The translations under genes and the position numbers were made by a program. The notes beneath the pieces were generated by a model. That model did no database searches, was not told where the DNA came from, and was given only the letters and a program-made list of their open reading frames with translations. Of a DNA stretch of 64,000 nucleotides, positions 23,226-34,569 are shown piece after piece. Source of the DNA: Glebionis coronaria (Eukaryota > Streptophyta > Magnoliopsida > Asterales > Asteraceae). Each line of letters begins with the position of its first letter. Position 1 is the stretch's first letter. The stretch spans positions 513,988,274 to 514,052,273 of the forward strand of contig CM046878.1 of NCBI GenBank assembly GCA_025667525.1, read 5' to 3'.

Positions 23226-24446
23226 TCACCTCCTTTTCTTTCCTAATCCCTTGATCATCTTTCCCAAATACTTGAACCCTTTTCTTGACTCCACTCGGTG
23301 TTCATGTAATTCTCCCCGAGTTCTAAGATTCTCATGATAAAGATGCTCCATATTGAGATCTTCAGGGACATCACTAGAAGGGTGAGGAGGAGGAGCTAAG
23401 TCTTCAAAATCATCCTCGAATTGATTTGAGGATGGATGGGAGTTACTTGAAGAGTCAAAATGAGAACTAGGACCGATGCCATCACCATCACTTGGTGGCA
23501 TATCGGTGTCTTCCTCATCCGGCTCTTGATGGTCGGATTTTCTCGAACCACGGTCACTTCTTGGCTTTCGTTGATACGCCTCTTGAATAGGCAACATAAC
23601 CCGTTGAACAGGGTGAAAGCGAGAAAGATCGAGTTGAGGAAAATCTTGACCAACCCTTCTAAAGAGGCGAGTAAGAAGCATAGCATAAGGGAGGTTGGTT
23701 TTGGGTTTGGAAAGAGCATAATTTATACGTCGAGTGATGTAATATGCAAGATTGTACTTGGTGGAAGTAAACAGGCAAAACAACATATGCCCCATGCAAG
23801 CCGGGATATGATCCCGGTTCCCACCAAGACAAAACACATTTTCCCTAAGGATGTTTGCCCATTGGAGCATGTAATCCTTAAGGTCGCTTGAGAGCACTTC
23901 ATACCTATTCACATTTCGCACATTTGTATGAAGGCTTCTCACAACGTTTCCACTACGCTCTTTCGTGATGATTTCAAGGATGAAATTTAGATCAACTTCG
24001 GTGGTGTCATTTAGAGGTTTATCGTTTGACTCCAAGAGAGCATCTAGTCTCCACTTATCCGTGAAACGAAAAGTGCCTTCAAATGGCACACCAAGAATAT
24101 CACCAAAGTCATCGAGGGAATATTGAATGATTTGACCATTCAACAGGAAACGAATAAAGATTTGGTCGTTAATTTCAAGCATGGAGTAAGTACTGAAGAA
24201 CTCAAGAAGGAACAAGGGATAAATTACCTCGTCTATGTAAAGCAAACAATCAAACCCAATAAGCTCGAACATAGAGTTGATATAATTATCTCCCGCTATT
24301 CTTGAATCTACAATCCTACCCTCATGGAAACAACGAGAGGAAAGGGATGGAAAAGCGTTTTGGAGTTGAGGGGAAACAAAGGTTTAAGAGATGTCGGGCA
24401 TATAATCTCTAGTGAATTGATGATCTTTTTGATATTGAGAAGGCAT
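23226..24446 (-). pseudogene. B ORF a: plant-transposon-type protein, one stop
   Basis: The open part (from 24272) is 348 codons. The same frame continues upstream to an ATG at 24446 (MPSQYQKDHQFTRD) with one TAA at 24384-24386, giving 406 codons. The N-terminal two thirds look helical, with FFSTY, YSLDDFGDILGVPF, a Trp-containing segment (MLQWANILREN) and LPYAMLLTRLF. The tail is acidic, Ser/Pro-rich and then basic. The order FxTY - DFxxILG - W - LPYxxLLxxLF is like the domain databases call putative plant transposon protein, and like the post-pol ORF of C. Its job is unknown. It is the first B frame after the primer site and follows a palindromic module. Confidence 0.55.
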
Positions 24447-26343
24447 GATTAAGTACCTAAATACAAGCACAAGACAATATTTTTCCAATCACTCATATGA
24501 AAAATAAAAAGGAAAACGAAAAATGAAAATGTGTTATATCAATTTCTTGACAAACATAGGATTGAATCCATATCATTTTCATGTTCACAATGTGTCTAAT
24601 CCATCATTAACCAAGAACACATGATCTATGTTAGATCAACAATGGATTAGAACATTGGTTTTTCAAAACAAGGTTTTTAGGTAAGCATTAACAATGTCAT
24701 TACCTACTTGTTCATGGGTTCATCTCAAATCCATCATTCAACCAAAATCATTTTAGCCTAAATTCGAATTTGTTCTACAAGTGGGTTTTAGTGAAATCTT
24801 AATGAATATCAACCTAAGGAATCATAGTAAGATTACCATGTCAACCCACATTCCTATTAAGGTTTTAATTTAATTTCAATTTTAAAAACCCCAATTATGA
24901 AAGGATGAACCCTAGAAAAAAATAGATGAAATTGAAAGAAAATACTTACAATTAATTGATGTTAGATGAAGGATGAGTGAAACCCACAACTTGGAATCAA
25001 TTAGTTTGAGTGATTGAAGGTTTTGGAAGCTTCAACAATGGTGGAAAAGGTAAAACCCGTCGGCTGTGTGTTTTTGGGAGAGAGAGAGTTTGGTTTGAAA
25101 AAGAATAAAAAACTCAAACTGGCGCTCTGACAAAAGTTACTGCCCGCGGTACCTTATCGATAAGGAACCGCGGGTTTGAGCCGCGGAGATAAGGAACCGC
25201 CTACAAAGGCAGGTTTCTATCTCTGAAAAACGCCAAATTTTGAAAATCCAGTTTTTCTAAAATACTTAAAATTAAATCATGAGCCTTTTAGAATATCATT
25301 GGATCATCATAACACTAAGCAATATGCCTTAATGAAGGATTACGAGTTAAATCAAGATCGAAAAGAACCGAAACGGACAAACGACTACTCGTAGCAAAAC
25401 GACTAAGTGGAGAGAAGTCAAGAGAAGTGAATCAAGACTAGGATCAATGCTCAAGGGATTAATGACAATCTTCAAGTAGTTGTAGCGAAGAGCTTGTGTC
25501 ATATATAGTGGTTTAAGACGTGCCTTTCCGGCGAAACGATAAACGGCTTTGGTAATGAATAAGCACAAAGCAATTATTCAAGTATAGACTAAGATCACTT
25601 TCAATAATAGTCTTAGTCTAAACTAAAATATGAGCAAGGTATTAATTCACTTTCTCTCCCACAAAGGGCCTACTAACCGTATGGGTGCAAACCATGGAAA
25701 TCATGCTTGATACTTTAAGCTTCTACTAACTCACTCTACATCACCATAGTGAGTCAAGTATCCAAGCAATGAAGGTTTGAGAGGATAAAAGAAAACAAAC
25801 ACAAACCACAAATAAATGTCAAGGCAAGGATGCCGAGAACAAGCACATAGTCAAGTAATGATCAAAAGAATGATCAAAGGGCGTGTAGAAGAACGAAAGC
25901 ATACCTTGGCCACAAAGAGCAATCCATGAAGGAATAAGTGCTATGCCCAATCAATGACTATGATGAGTACTAAGTCTTCAAGGACTAGTATCATTCCCAA
26001 TCATCTTGGTATCATCATTCAAAGATGTTAAAGATCAATGAAGATGATTCTTCTAAAAATGCAAGTAACTCAATCCATAACCAATAAATTGATTGATCTT
26101 CATGAGTACCTACACAAAGCAAGATGCAAACTAGTAGATACATTTCAAGAGTATATCTAAATGCATAAAGGCTACTAATCTTAAGTGGGATGCAATATTA
26201 TCAATTAAAAGACCTATTTTCAAAGAAAACATAGTTTTGATCAAAGAGAAAATTTAGTACAACTAGACCTTCTAATTTAAGGAGACAATGGATCGATCCA
26301 AGTTTCAAAGTACAATATACTTCAAAGATCTTGAGTGACCATC
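24447..26343 (-). other. B leader region
   Basis: Between the primer site and ORF a lie 1.9 kb without a credible gene; small frames here have no recognisable motif. The palindromic module copy 1 is at 25143-25201, next to a GA-rich stretch (about 25079-25090). Confidence 0.6.
25143..25201 (-). repeat. B palindromic module, copy 1 (best palindrome)
   Basis: The first 32 bases form an inverted repeat with arms CCCGCGGTACCTTATC and GATAAGGAACCGCGGG, one mismatch in 16 pairs and no loop. A second pair, CCGCGG and AAGGAACCGC, follows. It lies about 0.7 kb before ORF a on the minus strand. Confidence 0.85.
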
Positions 26344-26355
26344 GCTCTGATACCA
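26344..26355 (-). other. B primer-binding site (tRNA-iMet type)
   Basis: Minus-strand TGGTATCAGAGC lies two bases from the inner end of the LTR. This is the standard initiator-Met site of many plant Copia elements and orients B to the minus strand. Confidence 0.9.
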
Positions 26356-26357
26356 AT

Positions 26358-27949
26358 TGTAGAAACTAGAAGGGGGGTTGAATAGTTTCTCTTCGATTGG
26401 TGACCAAATTAAAATTACTTTCAATTTAGTTTGTATCAAAACTATCTTTTACTTGATGCTAAGTTGCATAATGATTAGGTTTAATTGAAATGTACTAGCA
26501 ATGATAATAAGCAAGTATAATGATAATGAAATAAGTAAAGAGTAAGGAAGGAGACAACCTAGTGGGAAGACACCAAGATTTATAGTGGTTCGACAACGAG
26601 GCTCTATCCTCGTTTCTACTCCACTCCTCGAGTACACCTACTCGAGATTTCCACTATATCCACAAGCTCCCTTCTCGGCGGAGAAAACCTTACATCGTTG
26701 CTTACATTATTTTCCGAAACTAAGCTAAATGTCGAGACCTAATCTTTAGCTAGGACCAATCTACACGACGTTGCCTACTTCACAATTTAACGACACAAGG
26801 CTAGATGTCGGGTTCTAATCTTAAGGTAGAACCAATCTTCACGACGTTGTATACTTCACAATTTAACGACACAAGGCTAGATGTCGAGTTCTAATCGAAA
26901 GCTACAACCAATCTTCACGACTCTTCACTTTGAAGCTAAGTGAGAACTTCACACAACACAACTACTAATCACTTTGAAGTTTAGTGAGAACTCACAAGAC
27001 ACAACCACATCACTTTATAGTTTAGTGAGAACTCCTAATCAAATCTATTACAACTCAACTAGACTTATCCAAGTACACACATGTAGCTTGGATTTACACA
27101 ACACAAATCCAAGCAAACACATATGCAATGGATGTACACAACAAATCCAAGTATCCAAAAATAACTTGGATGAACACAACTAGTCCAAGTATTCATAAAT
27201 ACATTGGATTGACCTAAAACAAAAAGGGTATCATGATGAATATGACTAGCTCATAGATTCATCTTTATCACTACACTAGTGAGTGAGTGATCTTCTCATT
27301 GGACATGGTAAAGGAGGGGATCAAGAGGATAATCATATGTAAACATCCTTAACAATTTAAGTGATCATTTACTAATGATTATGCTATAGAAAATAGAAAG
27401 AGGGCTGAGAAAAACGTCCAAGAGGCTTGCTGGAAAATGAGATTTGACCCACTATTTAAAGGAGACAAAGTTACAACGGATCTATAATGGCTACTGTGCG
27501 CGGTACCTTATCTCACCCCGCGGTACCATATCGCTAAGGTACCGCATAGGTACTTAAGGTACCGCCACTAGACTCCGCTCCGTTTTTTGTCTTTTAGTGG
27601 GGTGGGAATATCTGAGGTATTTGAACCCTTCAAAGGATATTCTAACAGCATTTGGAATATGCCATTTTCAAATTTTCATTTTCCATTTTAATAAAACATT
27701 TTCTAAAAAAGAAAGTTTATTAAAAAATCTTTTGTCTTATTAACAAAAGTGAGTTTTAAGGATAATCATTTTGATGATCACTAAGTATGATTAAGAAAGG
27801 TTAGTGATATGATTATTACCTTGATGATAGTGTTAGTTAAATAATTCATTTTGTGTTTTACACTAAATGTGTTGTATGGTTTGTTGTGATCAAAACTAAG
27901 AAAGATTAGTTAACACTAATAATGTTTTTAGGCATCACTTGCATTAACA
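26358..27949 (-). repeat. B 5' LTR (1592 bp)
   Basis: It is uninterrupted and bounded by TGTAGAAAC and GCATTAACA, next to agatt at 27950-27954. It carries the palindromic module at 27500-27564 and the 76-bp duplication. Divergence from the split partner is concentrated in 26358-27564. Confidence 0.95.
27500..27564 (-). repeat. B palindromic module, 5' LTR copy
   Basis: GCGGTACC, CGCGGTACC, GGTACCGC and GGTACCGCC occur in inverted order within 65 bp. In minus-strand coordinates it begins 385 bp into the LTR. Confidence 0.75.
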
Positions 27950-27954
27950 AGATT

Positions 27955-28479
27955 TTTAATTAAATCTACCTGCCACAAGTACGATATTTTATATCGTCCA
28001 ACGGTCTTCACCGACCGGAGGTAAAATGCTACCGAATTAGAATGAAATGTTCAAAGCTATTTCGTTCGTGTCTACTTATGTTGCGACATTTGAAGACGGT
28101 GGCGTTGCGGAATCCAAGAAGAAGTCGTCCTCGCATGCTTATATTTTATGCACTTAATACCTCATATAATTCAAGAAAGCCTAAAAGTAAGTCTTCCGCT
28201 GTATCAAACTCTGAAGCTTTCAAGAATTACGAAGGTATAAGTATGTGGGACGTGATGTCACGAAGAGGCGAAGATCACAAGTGAAGGATGCACGAGATCA
28301 AGGCAAGAGATTAAAGCTAAAGATTGATATCAAAGATCGCATCAACATGTTCACCAGAAAAGAAAAAGAAAAGAAAGACGAAGACTGCGAGTTCAAGACA
28401 AGCATAGTATGCTAGGTTTATTTCATTATAGTAACTTGGGTAATGCCCTTGTTTGGAGTGACCTCCCTTAGCGGGATAT
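27955..28479 (+). other. E tail, continued beyond B
   Basis: This is the remainder of the E 3' region after removal of B. It matches C at about 58095-58660, including the stretch around ACCGACCGGAGGTAAAATGC (28010-28029) and the segment TGGAGTGACCTCCCTTA just before the LTR. Where C has an intact polypurine tract (TAGGGGGAGATT), E reads TAGCGGGATATT, a damaged version. No gene is supported here. Confidence 0.8.
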
Positions 28480-28801
28480 TGTTGGAAATACGTTTTACGT
28501 ATTAGAAAGGATCGGTCACTCCAATAATAGTCTAAGTAGTAGCTCGTAGTTTAGTTAACTTAATATTAAGCAAACAAGGCCAAGCCAAGCCTACAACATG
28601 TGTAGGCCGGTGGCCCATTGTAAGCCCAAGCCCATCTCATGGGCTTGGGTATATAAACCCTCTCCTTAGATGGAGAGGGTGTGGTTTTCATTTCATTTTA
28701 CACATAGTTAATCACTTTCTCTCTCTAAAGTGTGTGTGAAATCATCTATCTTTCTATCTCTTTCTCTCACTAAACATAAGCAAGATTTACAATATCCTAC
28801 A
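28480..28801 (+). repeat. E 3' LTR (about 320 bp)
   Basis: It starts TGTTGGAAATACG and aligns along its length with the 319-bp LTRs of C (TGTTAGAAATACG start, shared GATCGGTCACTCCA, shared TAGCTCGTAG). The right edge is uncertain: TCCTACA at 28801 fits TG...CA and the expected length, but CAAGATTTACA at 28791 is a second choice. The partner 5' LTR is outside the window, so edges and target duplication cannot be checked. Confidence 0.75.
28650..28657 (+). promoter_or_regulatory. TATA box in E LTR
   Basis: TATATAAA follows a short inverted repeat (AAGCCCA/TGGGCTT, about 28622-28647) and precedes the pair CCCTCTCC/GGAGAGGG. The same layout surrounds TATAAATA in the C LTRs, so this is the likely core promoter of the family. 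Confidence 0.6.
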
Positions 28802-30290
28802 GATCTAGTGTTTCTAGGCTTGTTTAAACATTAAAAAATTAACCATATCATTAGACTATGAGGATAACCCCACGTCTAATATATGCATGCTTAGATTTTT
28901 CATGGTTTTTATAGTTTAACATGTTCATGAGGTTACACTCATTATAGTTAGCAAGATTTTACATCACATTAACTCATAAACCCATTTTAGCCGTGACCCA
29001 TATAGTCTAGGGTTTTCATGATTTTGTATTAATATTAAGTTCTTACTAGTGATATGCATATATAAGTTTATGTGAATGAAAGGAAAGATATTAAAAGGTA
29101 AGTTTTAAGATGCTTACTTGTTTAGGTAGATCTAGGGATGAACAAAAGAGTGAGTAGTGATTAGAGCTTGTTTTTCAACAATGGTGATCACTTGGAAAAT
29201 AAACTAGCCGTGGCCTTCACTTGAGTAGCTAGGGCCCCTTTTCTTGCCGTGTAGTATAAGTAGGAGTAGCAAGAAGTGTTGATTTGCAATTATGTAGTAT
29301 GAGACATGTTTTAAGATAGTAAGAAATAGTATCAATGGAAGCTTGATGGATCTTGGTGAAAATGGGAGCTAAACCGTGAGCTAGAGAGAGAGAGAGAAGA
29401 CCTTGGAGATAGTTTATGTTGCAAGATCTTTTGTGAGGCTTGGTTATAACAAGAAAATGCAAGATTTGGAGTATCCAAATATAGTACTAGGGATCTTTGG
29501 AAGTATCTCTTTTAGATATTGGAAGATATGCAAGTTATATCCTTCAATGGTAAAAACACATGTGCCCTTTATTTCCTTGTTTTGTTGCCGTGTGTAAGTG
29601 AGGTAGGGGGAAAAGGTATGACCTCAATAGTGGTTGGTGTATGGGATGCATGGAGGGGGGTTGACTAAAGCCTCATGATTAGTTTTTCTTAGTTACAAGT
29701 TAAGTAAGCATTTTCTTTGGTGTATGCATGCCTACACACGGCACCTACATGCATTGTTGGAGAGTTGTGTTAATTTTTGCCAAGTAATGGGAGATAATAA
29801 TAGCCTTTGTATTATATTGTATGCATTTATTAAGTTTCTAGGTGTTTTAATTAAACCTTTAGGTAACTTAGTGAAAGTATATAATGAATATATCATTATA
29901 AGTATTTTACTAGAATAAGGTAAATAAATGACAATGTCAAATAATGTACATTGTTTTAAAGTGTTAGGTGTTTATTCATAGTATGAAATATATGTAAATA
30001 TATACATATAAATATAATTCCAAGTACTTAATAAATTAAATAAGTAAATTTATAGTTTATCCCAAAATGTGTACTGAGGTGGTGAGTCCTTGTTCATTCA
30101 GGTGGCCAGTCAATTTCCAGAGTAGTCAATAATAACTAAGGGTTCATACAAATGTACAAACAAATATGAAAGATGGTATGACAAAGGTATATGATTATAA
30201 TAAGTCATATAAAAGTGAAATTGCATAGGTTCCAAAAATAAAGAGTACATCAATTGACAAAATCAATCAGGTAAAATCAGAGGTTTTACA
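28802..30290 (-). repeat. Probable LTR (G), cut by E
   Basis: On the minus strand this starts TGTAAAACCTCTG at 30290 exactly where a coding frame is broken, with gacac (30291-30295) as a possible target duplication, and reads into a CT-rich leader-like segment (about 29384-29400) as a large LTR would. The left end is lost at E; its continuation would lie left of the window. Tekay/Del-type Gypsy LTRs have this general size and style, but no partner or coding region is visible. It could also be intron or other host DNA. No gene is supported in it. Confidence 0.42.
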
Positions 30291-30775
30291 GACACAACCA
30301 GTGACTGCAACAGGACTTTTAGCAATCTGTTTTGAAGATGCATTCACATGTATGTATTTACCTTTGATAGCATCATAAGCTTTTGGTGCAAATACCCATT
30401 TTGAGTTATGACCAGGGCTTTCACAATGGACACTAAAATCATCACTTTCACTTAAATCTTCTGTATAATACCCATACCATTCGAGAATAGCCGCTGGGAT
30501 TTCATTATCAGATGATCTTTTAGATCCATGTCCAAGCCTTGATCCACCAGCATATGATCTTTTTAAACCCTTAATTTTTTTATATCCATGCCCTTTACAT
30601 GAATCCATGGTTTTTGAAGAATACCCTTGAGTCATAGCATCTCCTGATTCACTGTCACTACTAATTTCAATAATTTCTGCAAAAAAGAACCATTACATAC
30701 AAAGGATGACATATGGGTATAGTGTGAAAACATGGCTAATAATTCGACACCATACTTACCTTTCCCTTTATCCAT
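30267..30775 (-). pseudogene. Two-exon gene of unknown function, 3' end cut off
   Basis: Exon 1 is 30760-30775 (MDKGK), intron 30677-30759 (83 bp, GTAAGT donor, TTTTTTGCAG acceptor), exon 2 from 30676. The joined frame (141 codons) starts MDKGKEIIEISSDSESGD, is rich in Gly/Lys/Ser early, and later reads AAILEWYGYYTEDLSESDD and FAPKAYDAIKGKYI. The last seven codons and stop (30267-30290) belong to the LTR-like block G, so the true end is missing. I do not recognise the protein. The clean splice signals and the joined frame argue for a real host or host-like gene rather than chance. It lies on the same strand as the GRF gene next door, about 350 bp away. Confidence 0.5.
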
Positions 30776-30947
30776 TTTTGAAATCTCTGATAAATCCCTT
30801 TTTGTTAAACTTGCTGCATGTCTATTTTTTTACTCACACTTAAATGGAAGTAAATGGGGATGTCAAATGGTTGGGTGAGACTCATTTATATCAAACAAAC
30901 CATGTTGGTGGGAGTATGCCATAAATATGGCTAACACATACAGTCAA

Positions 30948-31009
30948 CACTTAGGCATATAACATATCAGGGGAAAAACACTTGGGCATATAACATATCA
31001 GGGGAACAA
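30948..31009. repeat. 31-bp tandem repeat, two copies
   Basis: Two 31-bp units share CACTT(A/G)GGCATATAACATA and the following CAGGGGAA, lying between the two minus-strand genes. Confidence 0.85.
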
Positions 31010-31125
31010 AACTGAAACTAGTAACATCTTCATGCTAATCTGGCAAGAAACATATAACAAAAATCTGGCAACAAAAGATCTCATAAATATATTCAATTCA
31101 TTGTAAAAGTAACAACATACAATGA

Positions 31126-31560
31126 TTAAATTAGCAAATCTAGGATTAAAACTATTGTTATAAACATAACACAAACTGAAATCACTAACATTAGCCTATC
31201 ATAAACCACAAATTTGGCCTTCACAATCTTCAAGTCCTCTGTTATGCCTTTAAGCGTTTGAATGTGACTGTCATGGGGTAACACTCTCTCTGATCCATTG
31301 CTCGTACCACCCAAGTTGACCATCCTCCTCAAGCTTTTATTCTCTTCGTGCAATTCATACAGCAATGCTCTGTAATATGGAGACAATTCAAGGTCTAGAA
31401 AATCATACACACCACATTTTATTGTTTTTTCTCTGATTGGACAAGACCTAAACCTTCTTCCTGGATTTTCTAGAGTCCAAGATGTTTGGACAGAAATTGG
31501 GTGGGGGGGGGGGGTCACAATCACAATGTGTTTTTTTTGTGACATTTTGATTCCTGCCAT
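31126..31560 (-). CDS. GRF-type zinc-finger protein with C-terminal membrane segment
   Basis: The frame is 144 codons. Residues about 24-50 (TSWTLENPGRRFRSCPI ... KCGVYDF) are the core of the plant GRF zinc finger, followed by a charged helix (LLYELHEENKSLRRMV) and a C-terminal hydrophobic segment of about 20 residues. The family normally begins with a C-x-C pair; here that position reads HIVIVTPPPHP. A CDCD reading exists in another frame, between an A8 run and a C12 run, so a pair of small indels may have altered the finger. A second in-frame ATG lies five codons in. Such genes are numerous in plants and their function is mostly unknown. Only two of four expected ligands are in frame, so it may be a pseudogene. 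Confidence 0.6.
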   Translation of the reverse strand: MAGIKMSQKKHIVIVTPPPHPISVQTSWTLENPGRRFRSCPIREKTIKCGVYDFLDLELSPYYRALLYELHEENKSLRRMVNLGGTSNGSERVLPHDSHIQTLKGITEDLKIVKAKFVVYDRLMLVISVCVMFITIVLILDLLI

Positions 31561-31625
31561 ATCTCCTTATCAATGATGAAGACGAAGATGACATAGTGGA
31601 TTCAGTGGTTACTTTTAATTACAAA

Positions 31626-31740
31626 ATTTGGGGATTAGGGTTTATATGGAATTGAGAAAGGGGTATTTGGGGATTAGGGCCTCAATGGAATTGACAAAGC
31701 GGTATTTGGAGATTAGGGTTCTTGAGGTTTCTGGGAAAAA
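31626..31740. repeat. 39-bp imperfect tandem repeat upstream of GRF gene
   Basis: About two and a half units of TTTGGGGATTAGGG(T/C) plus AATGGAATTGA(G/C)AAAG(G/C)GGTA lie just upstream of the GRF frame. Confidence 0.75.
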
Positions 31741-34569
31741 ACTAAACGAATGGGTGTATGTATTTAGATCGTGTATGTATTTGGATCGGGTGTTAAATGG
31801 GTATAACCCAGTGATGTGACTGTCCAGTCAGCAAAAGTCAAACATTTTGGTTTGACCGTGCCACGTCAGCTTTTACCTATGATAGCAAGTTTCAGTGTGA
31901 AAAATAGAAATAAAATAGTACGATGTGTATAATGGATAATCTGAGAAAGTACGTTGTGTATTTTTCACATTTACCCTCTAATTTAAATGTTGATTGCATG
32001 TTTGAAATCAAGTTGGAAAGAAGAGTCGACAGAATTTGATATACATTCGTTTTGGTATATTCGGTTAGCCATCTTGATTTTTTTTTAGATACTTTGAGTT
32101 TTTGACTTGATATTACGAGCCGATTAATATTAAGACGAGTAGACGACATCCTTTTCGGTTAGTCAGGAGTCGTCGCCAATGGAACTTTGTAGCCACCTCC
32201 AAATAGATACACCCGAGGCTTGAAAACTTAACCTCATTTTTTTTATTACATAACGAACTATTGAAACACCTTTCAAATTCTTAATTAGAGTTGGAGGCTA
32301 GGGTTTAAACCTTAAATGCGGCAACATTCGGCCAAGTCTTTAGAGTTTTGACACTTAAATTGATTGATTCGAAAGAGATTACTTTTCATAACAAATGGCT
32401 ACGTTGCTTAAAATGCCAAGTTACAGCGGACGAACACTGCTTTTTTAGCGAGCCACTCAGCTTTTCTACGTTGTCGGTTATCAACATTTTGCAAATGATG
32501 CGTACGTTAATTGCTCAACTTGAGTAATACTAGTTGATGTAATGACCGTAGTAAAGCTATCATGCAAATCAAACTTTCTTAGACTCCAATGATACACATT
32601 TATCTCCGTGGTCCAGTTTAGAGATATCAACTTCACAAAGCCATAAACCAAGTGGAAATTCTCTAAATATCAAGCTCATCAGTGATGTGACAACTGACAT
32701 AAATAAGTTTGAATTGACGTTGTTTGTCTATCTGTAACATTGTTTTTTGTTTTTATATTTTTTCAAAATAGAATATGTCGTATCCCTCCAATGGTTTTCT
32801 AACGTGTGTTGAATATGACCTAATTTGTGGCTACTTTACGGCTTCGATGTTGACCATACGAAACAAATAAACACCACAAAATAAAAGGAGAGGTGATTAT
32901 ATTAAAAACGCAAAACCACATCTGAATATTAAGCCCTAATCCTAAGCCTTAAATGAAACATTTGGTTAAAAGTAAATAAACTTTTGATTTGATAAAAAGC
33001 TTGGTACTCATGCATAGTTACTAGCTACTTGCTAAGCAACTACGTGGCCACTTTTCTTTTTATACTAGTAAACATAAGTTTTACATGAATTATTATATTT
33101 AGTTTTATAGCTAAAGTAACCTGTTTTAGCAAAGCAAACACCATTAAATTTTAACATGACATTAGAAATATGTATAGCACATAAATTTGTCGATCAAGAA
33201 CATATATTGGGAAACAAATATGACGAACAGTAAAAATTAAGGTTCTTTTCAATCAACGATCCCAAACTCCAATTTACTTCATCGATCGTGTCGAAAAATG
33301 AGTGGAGGGAACTTTAAAGGATAATACAAGTGTATGTGAGTACCCCACTTCACATGTCATAAATGGCTAAATACTTCATTATCACTAACACTAACACATT
33401 ACACATGTTTCGCATGTCCAATAGATGATCGACGAGCTACATTTCTAAAGGACACCAATAGTTAACTTGTTATGTCACGAAAACGAAAGGACACATTAGC
33501 TAGATAAGTAGCATCATCTATTCTATCACAAGGGTCAGAATGTGTCTTTGTTAGACAACCATGGAAACTGAAATTCTAGTCACTATAATAGTTTAGAGAA
33601 CACTAGAAAAGAATCAATCATAGATGTATTTGTCCAGTGATATGAGAGAAAATGTAATGATAATATCCAGAATTTACATGGTTTCACGTGTCATTTTGGT
33701 CTCCCATGAAATTTGCATTCCGAATCGAACGAACAAGGATGTTCTCAAGGTAATCTCTCATGTTGATCATATTTAAATCAATTGAAAACGAAAAATTGAT
33801 AAAATGAAACCATTATTGATTTGTTGGAAAGAAAACCGATAAATCTTAAGAGCCTCATAGTACGGTTTCAAGTTCTGGAATAGTGTTATGAAAAAAGTAT
33901 TTATCATGTTAGTTTTTTTACCATAGCACTAAAATCACGAAAGCGTCAGAAATAAGACTCACTGGTTAAAACACATTTTGGTACCATAGTTACCTCACTT
34001 TTCACAAAAAAGAAAAAAGCACCCCGCAGCGCAAGAACACGAAAACGTCGCACGGGGCACGGGATGTGGCACCTCATGTTTTCGCGACCATTTGGACTGA
34101 TGAGTACGGTGCGAAACATAAAAACGCTACCCGAAGTGTGGTTTCTCGCGTCATTGAGTGACGTTTTCGCTAAAACTCGACCCCTACACTGAGCTCTTAA
34201 AAATTAGCATGAAATATATAGACTAAGAGTAATCACATACGTGACCTATACGTGACCTTAAGCGTTATATTATATTAATTAACAAATGAGCAAAGAAAAA
34301 TGCTTACGTCACCTTTGTTTATAAATATTGGGTACAATTCTTATAATATTCGAATTACATAACTACCTTGCTTGTCTTCTTGAATACAAAGCAATTTTAA
34401 TTTAAGTTTAATCTTATATCTAATTAAGTACAATTAAATCATACACATACACTACTAACAATTTAACTCGCTAATAATTGCTCCTTTTTTTAGAACGGCA
34501 ATTTATTAGGATACTATACTAGCAAGGAGATAGAGATTAAAAAAAGTAGAAGAAAAGGATTTTTGAGCC
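31741..34569. other. AT-rich island without recognised genes
   Basis: I see no gene. Around 31893-31970 a GTGAAAAATA / TATTTTTCAC inverted pair encloses two direct copies of AGTACG(A/T)TGTGTA, possibly the remains of a small foldback element. Around 34020-34175 there is a locally GC-rich stretch with several CACGAAAACG-like words. The rest looks like degraded intergenic plant DNA. Confidence 0.5.

Larger units (their letters stand above)
7179..27949 (-). mobile_element. Element B: large LTR element without gag-pol, split by A
   Basis: B is bounded by TGTAGAAAC on the left and GCATTAACA on the right, with the 5-bp target duplication agatt at 7174-7178 and 27950-27954. The primer-binding site next to the right LTR puts it on the minus strand. 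Without A its length is about 9.5 kb: LTRs of 1597 and 1592 bp and a 6.3-kb interior (20021-26357). The interior has no protease, integrase or reverse transcriptase. It has three proline/serine-rich or helical reading frames, each preceded by a palindromic GC-rich module. The primer site, the AAAAAGGGGGAGAT polypurine tract and the LTR edge resemble SIRE/Maximus-type Copia elements, so B is probably a non-autonomous derivative mobilised by such an element. Confidence 0.9.
1..28801 (+). mobile_element. Element E: decayed SIRE/Maximus-like Copia retrotransposon, split by B
   Basis: E is present as two pieces, 1-7178 and 27955-28801, separated by element B and its 5-bp target duplication. It enters the window already inside the coding region, so its 5' LTR and most of gag lie to the left. 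Order in view: gag-proximal linker, protease, integrase, reverse transcriptase, RNase H (to 4830), long non-coding tail, degenerate polypurine tract and a 3' LTR of about 320 bp. It can be followed nearly end to end alongside element C (47.0-52.1 kb, 56.7-59.0 kb), so both belong to one family. E carries at least six in-frame stops and several frameshifts in pol and is clearly old. It lacks the post-pol ORF and tandem array of C. Confidence 0.9.

Noticed and set aside
28042..28284. 80-codon plus-strand frame in the E tail.
   Set aside because: It lies in tail sequence shared with C, where the frame is not kept.
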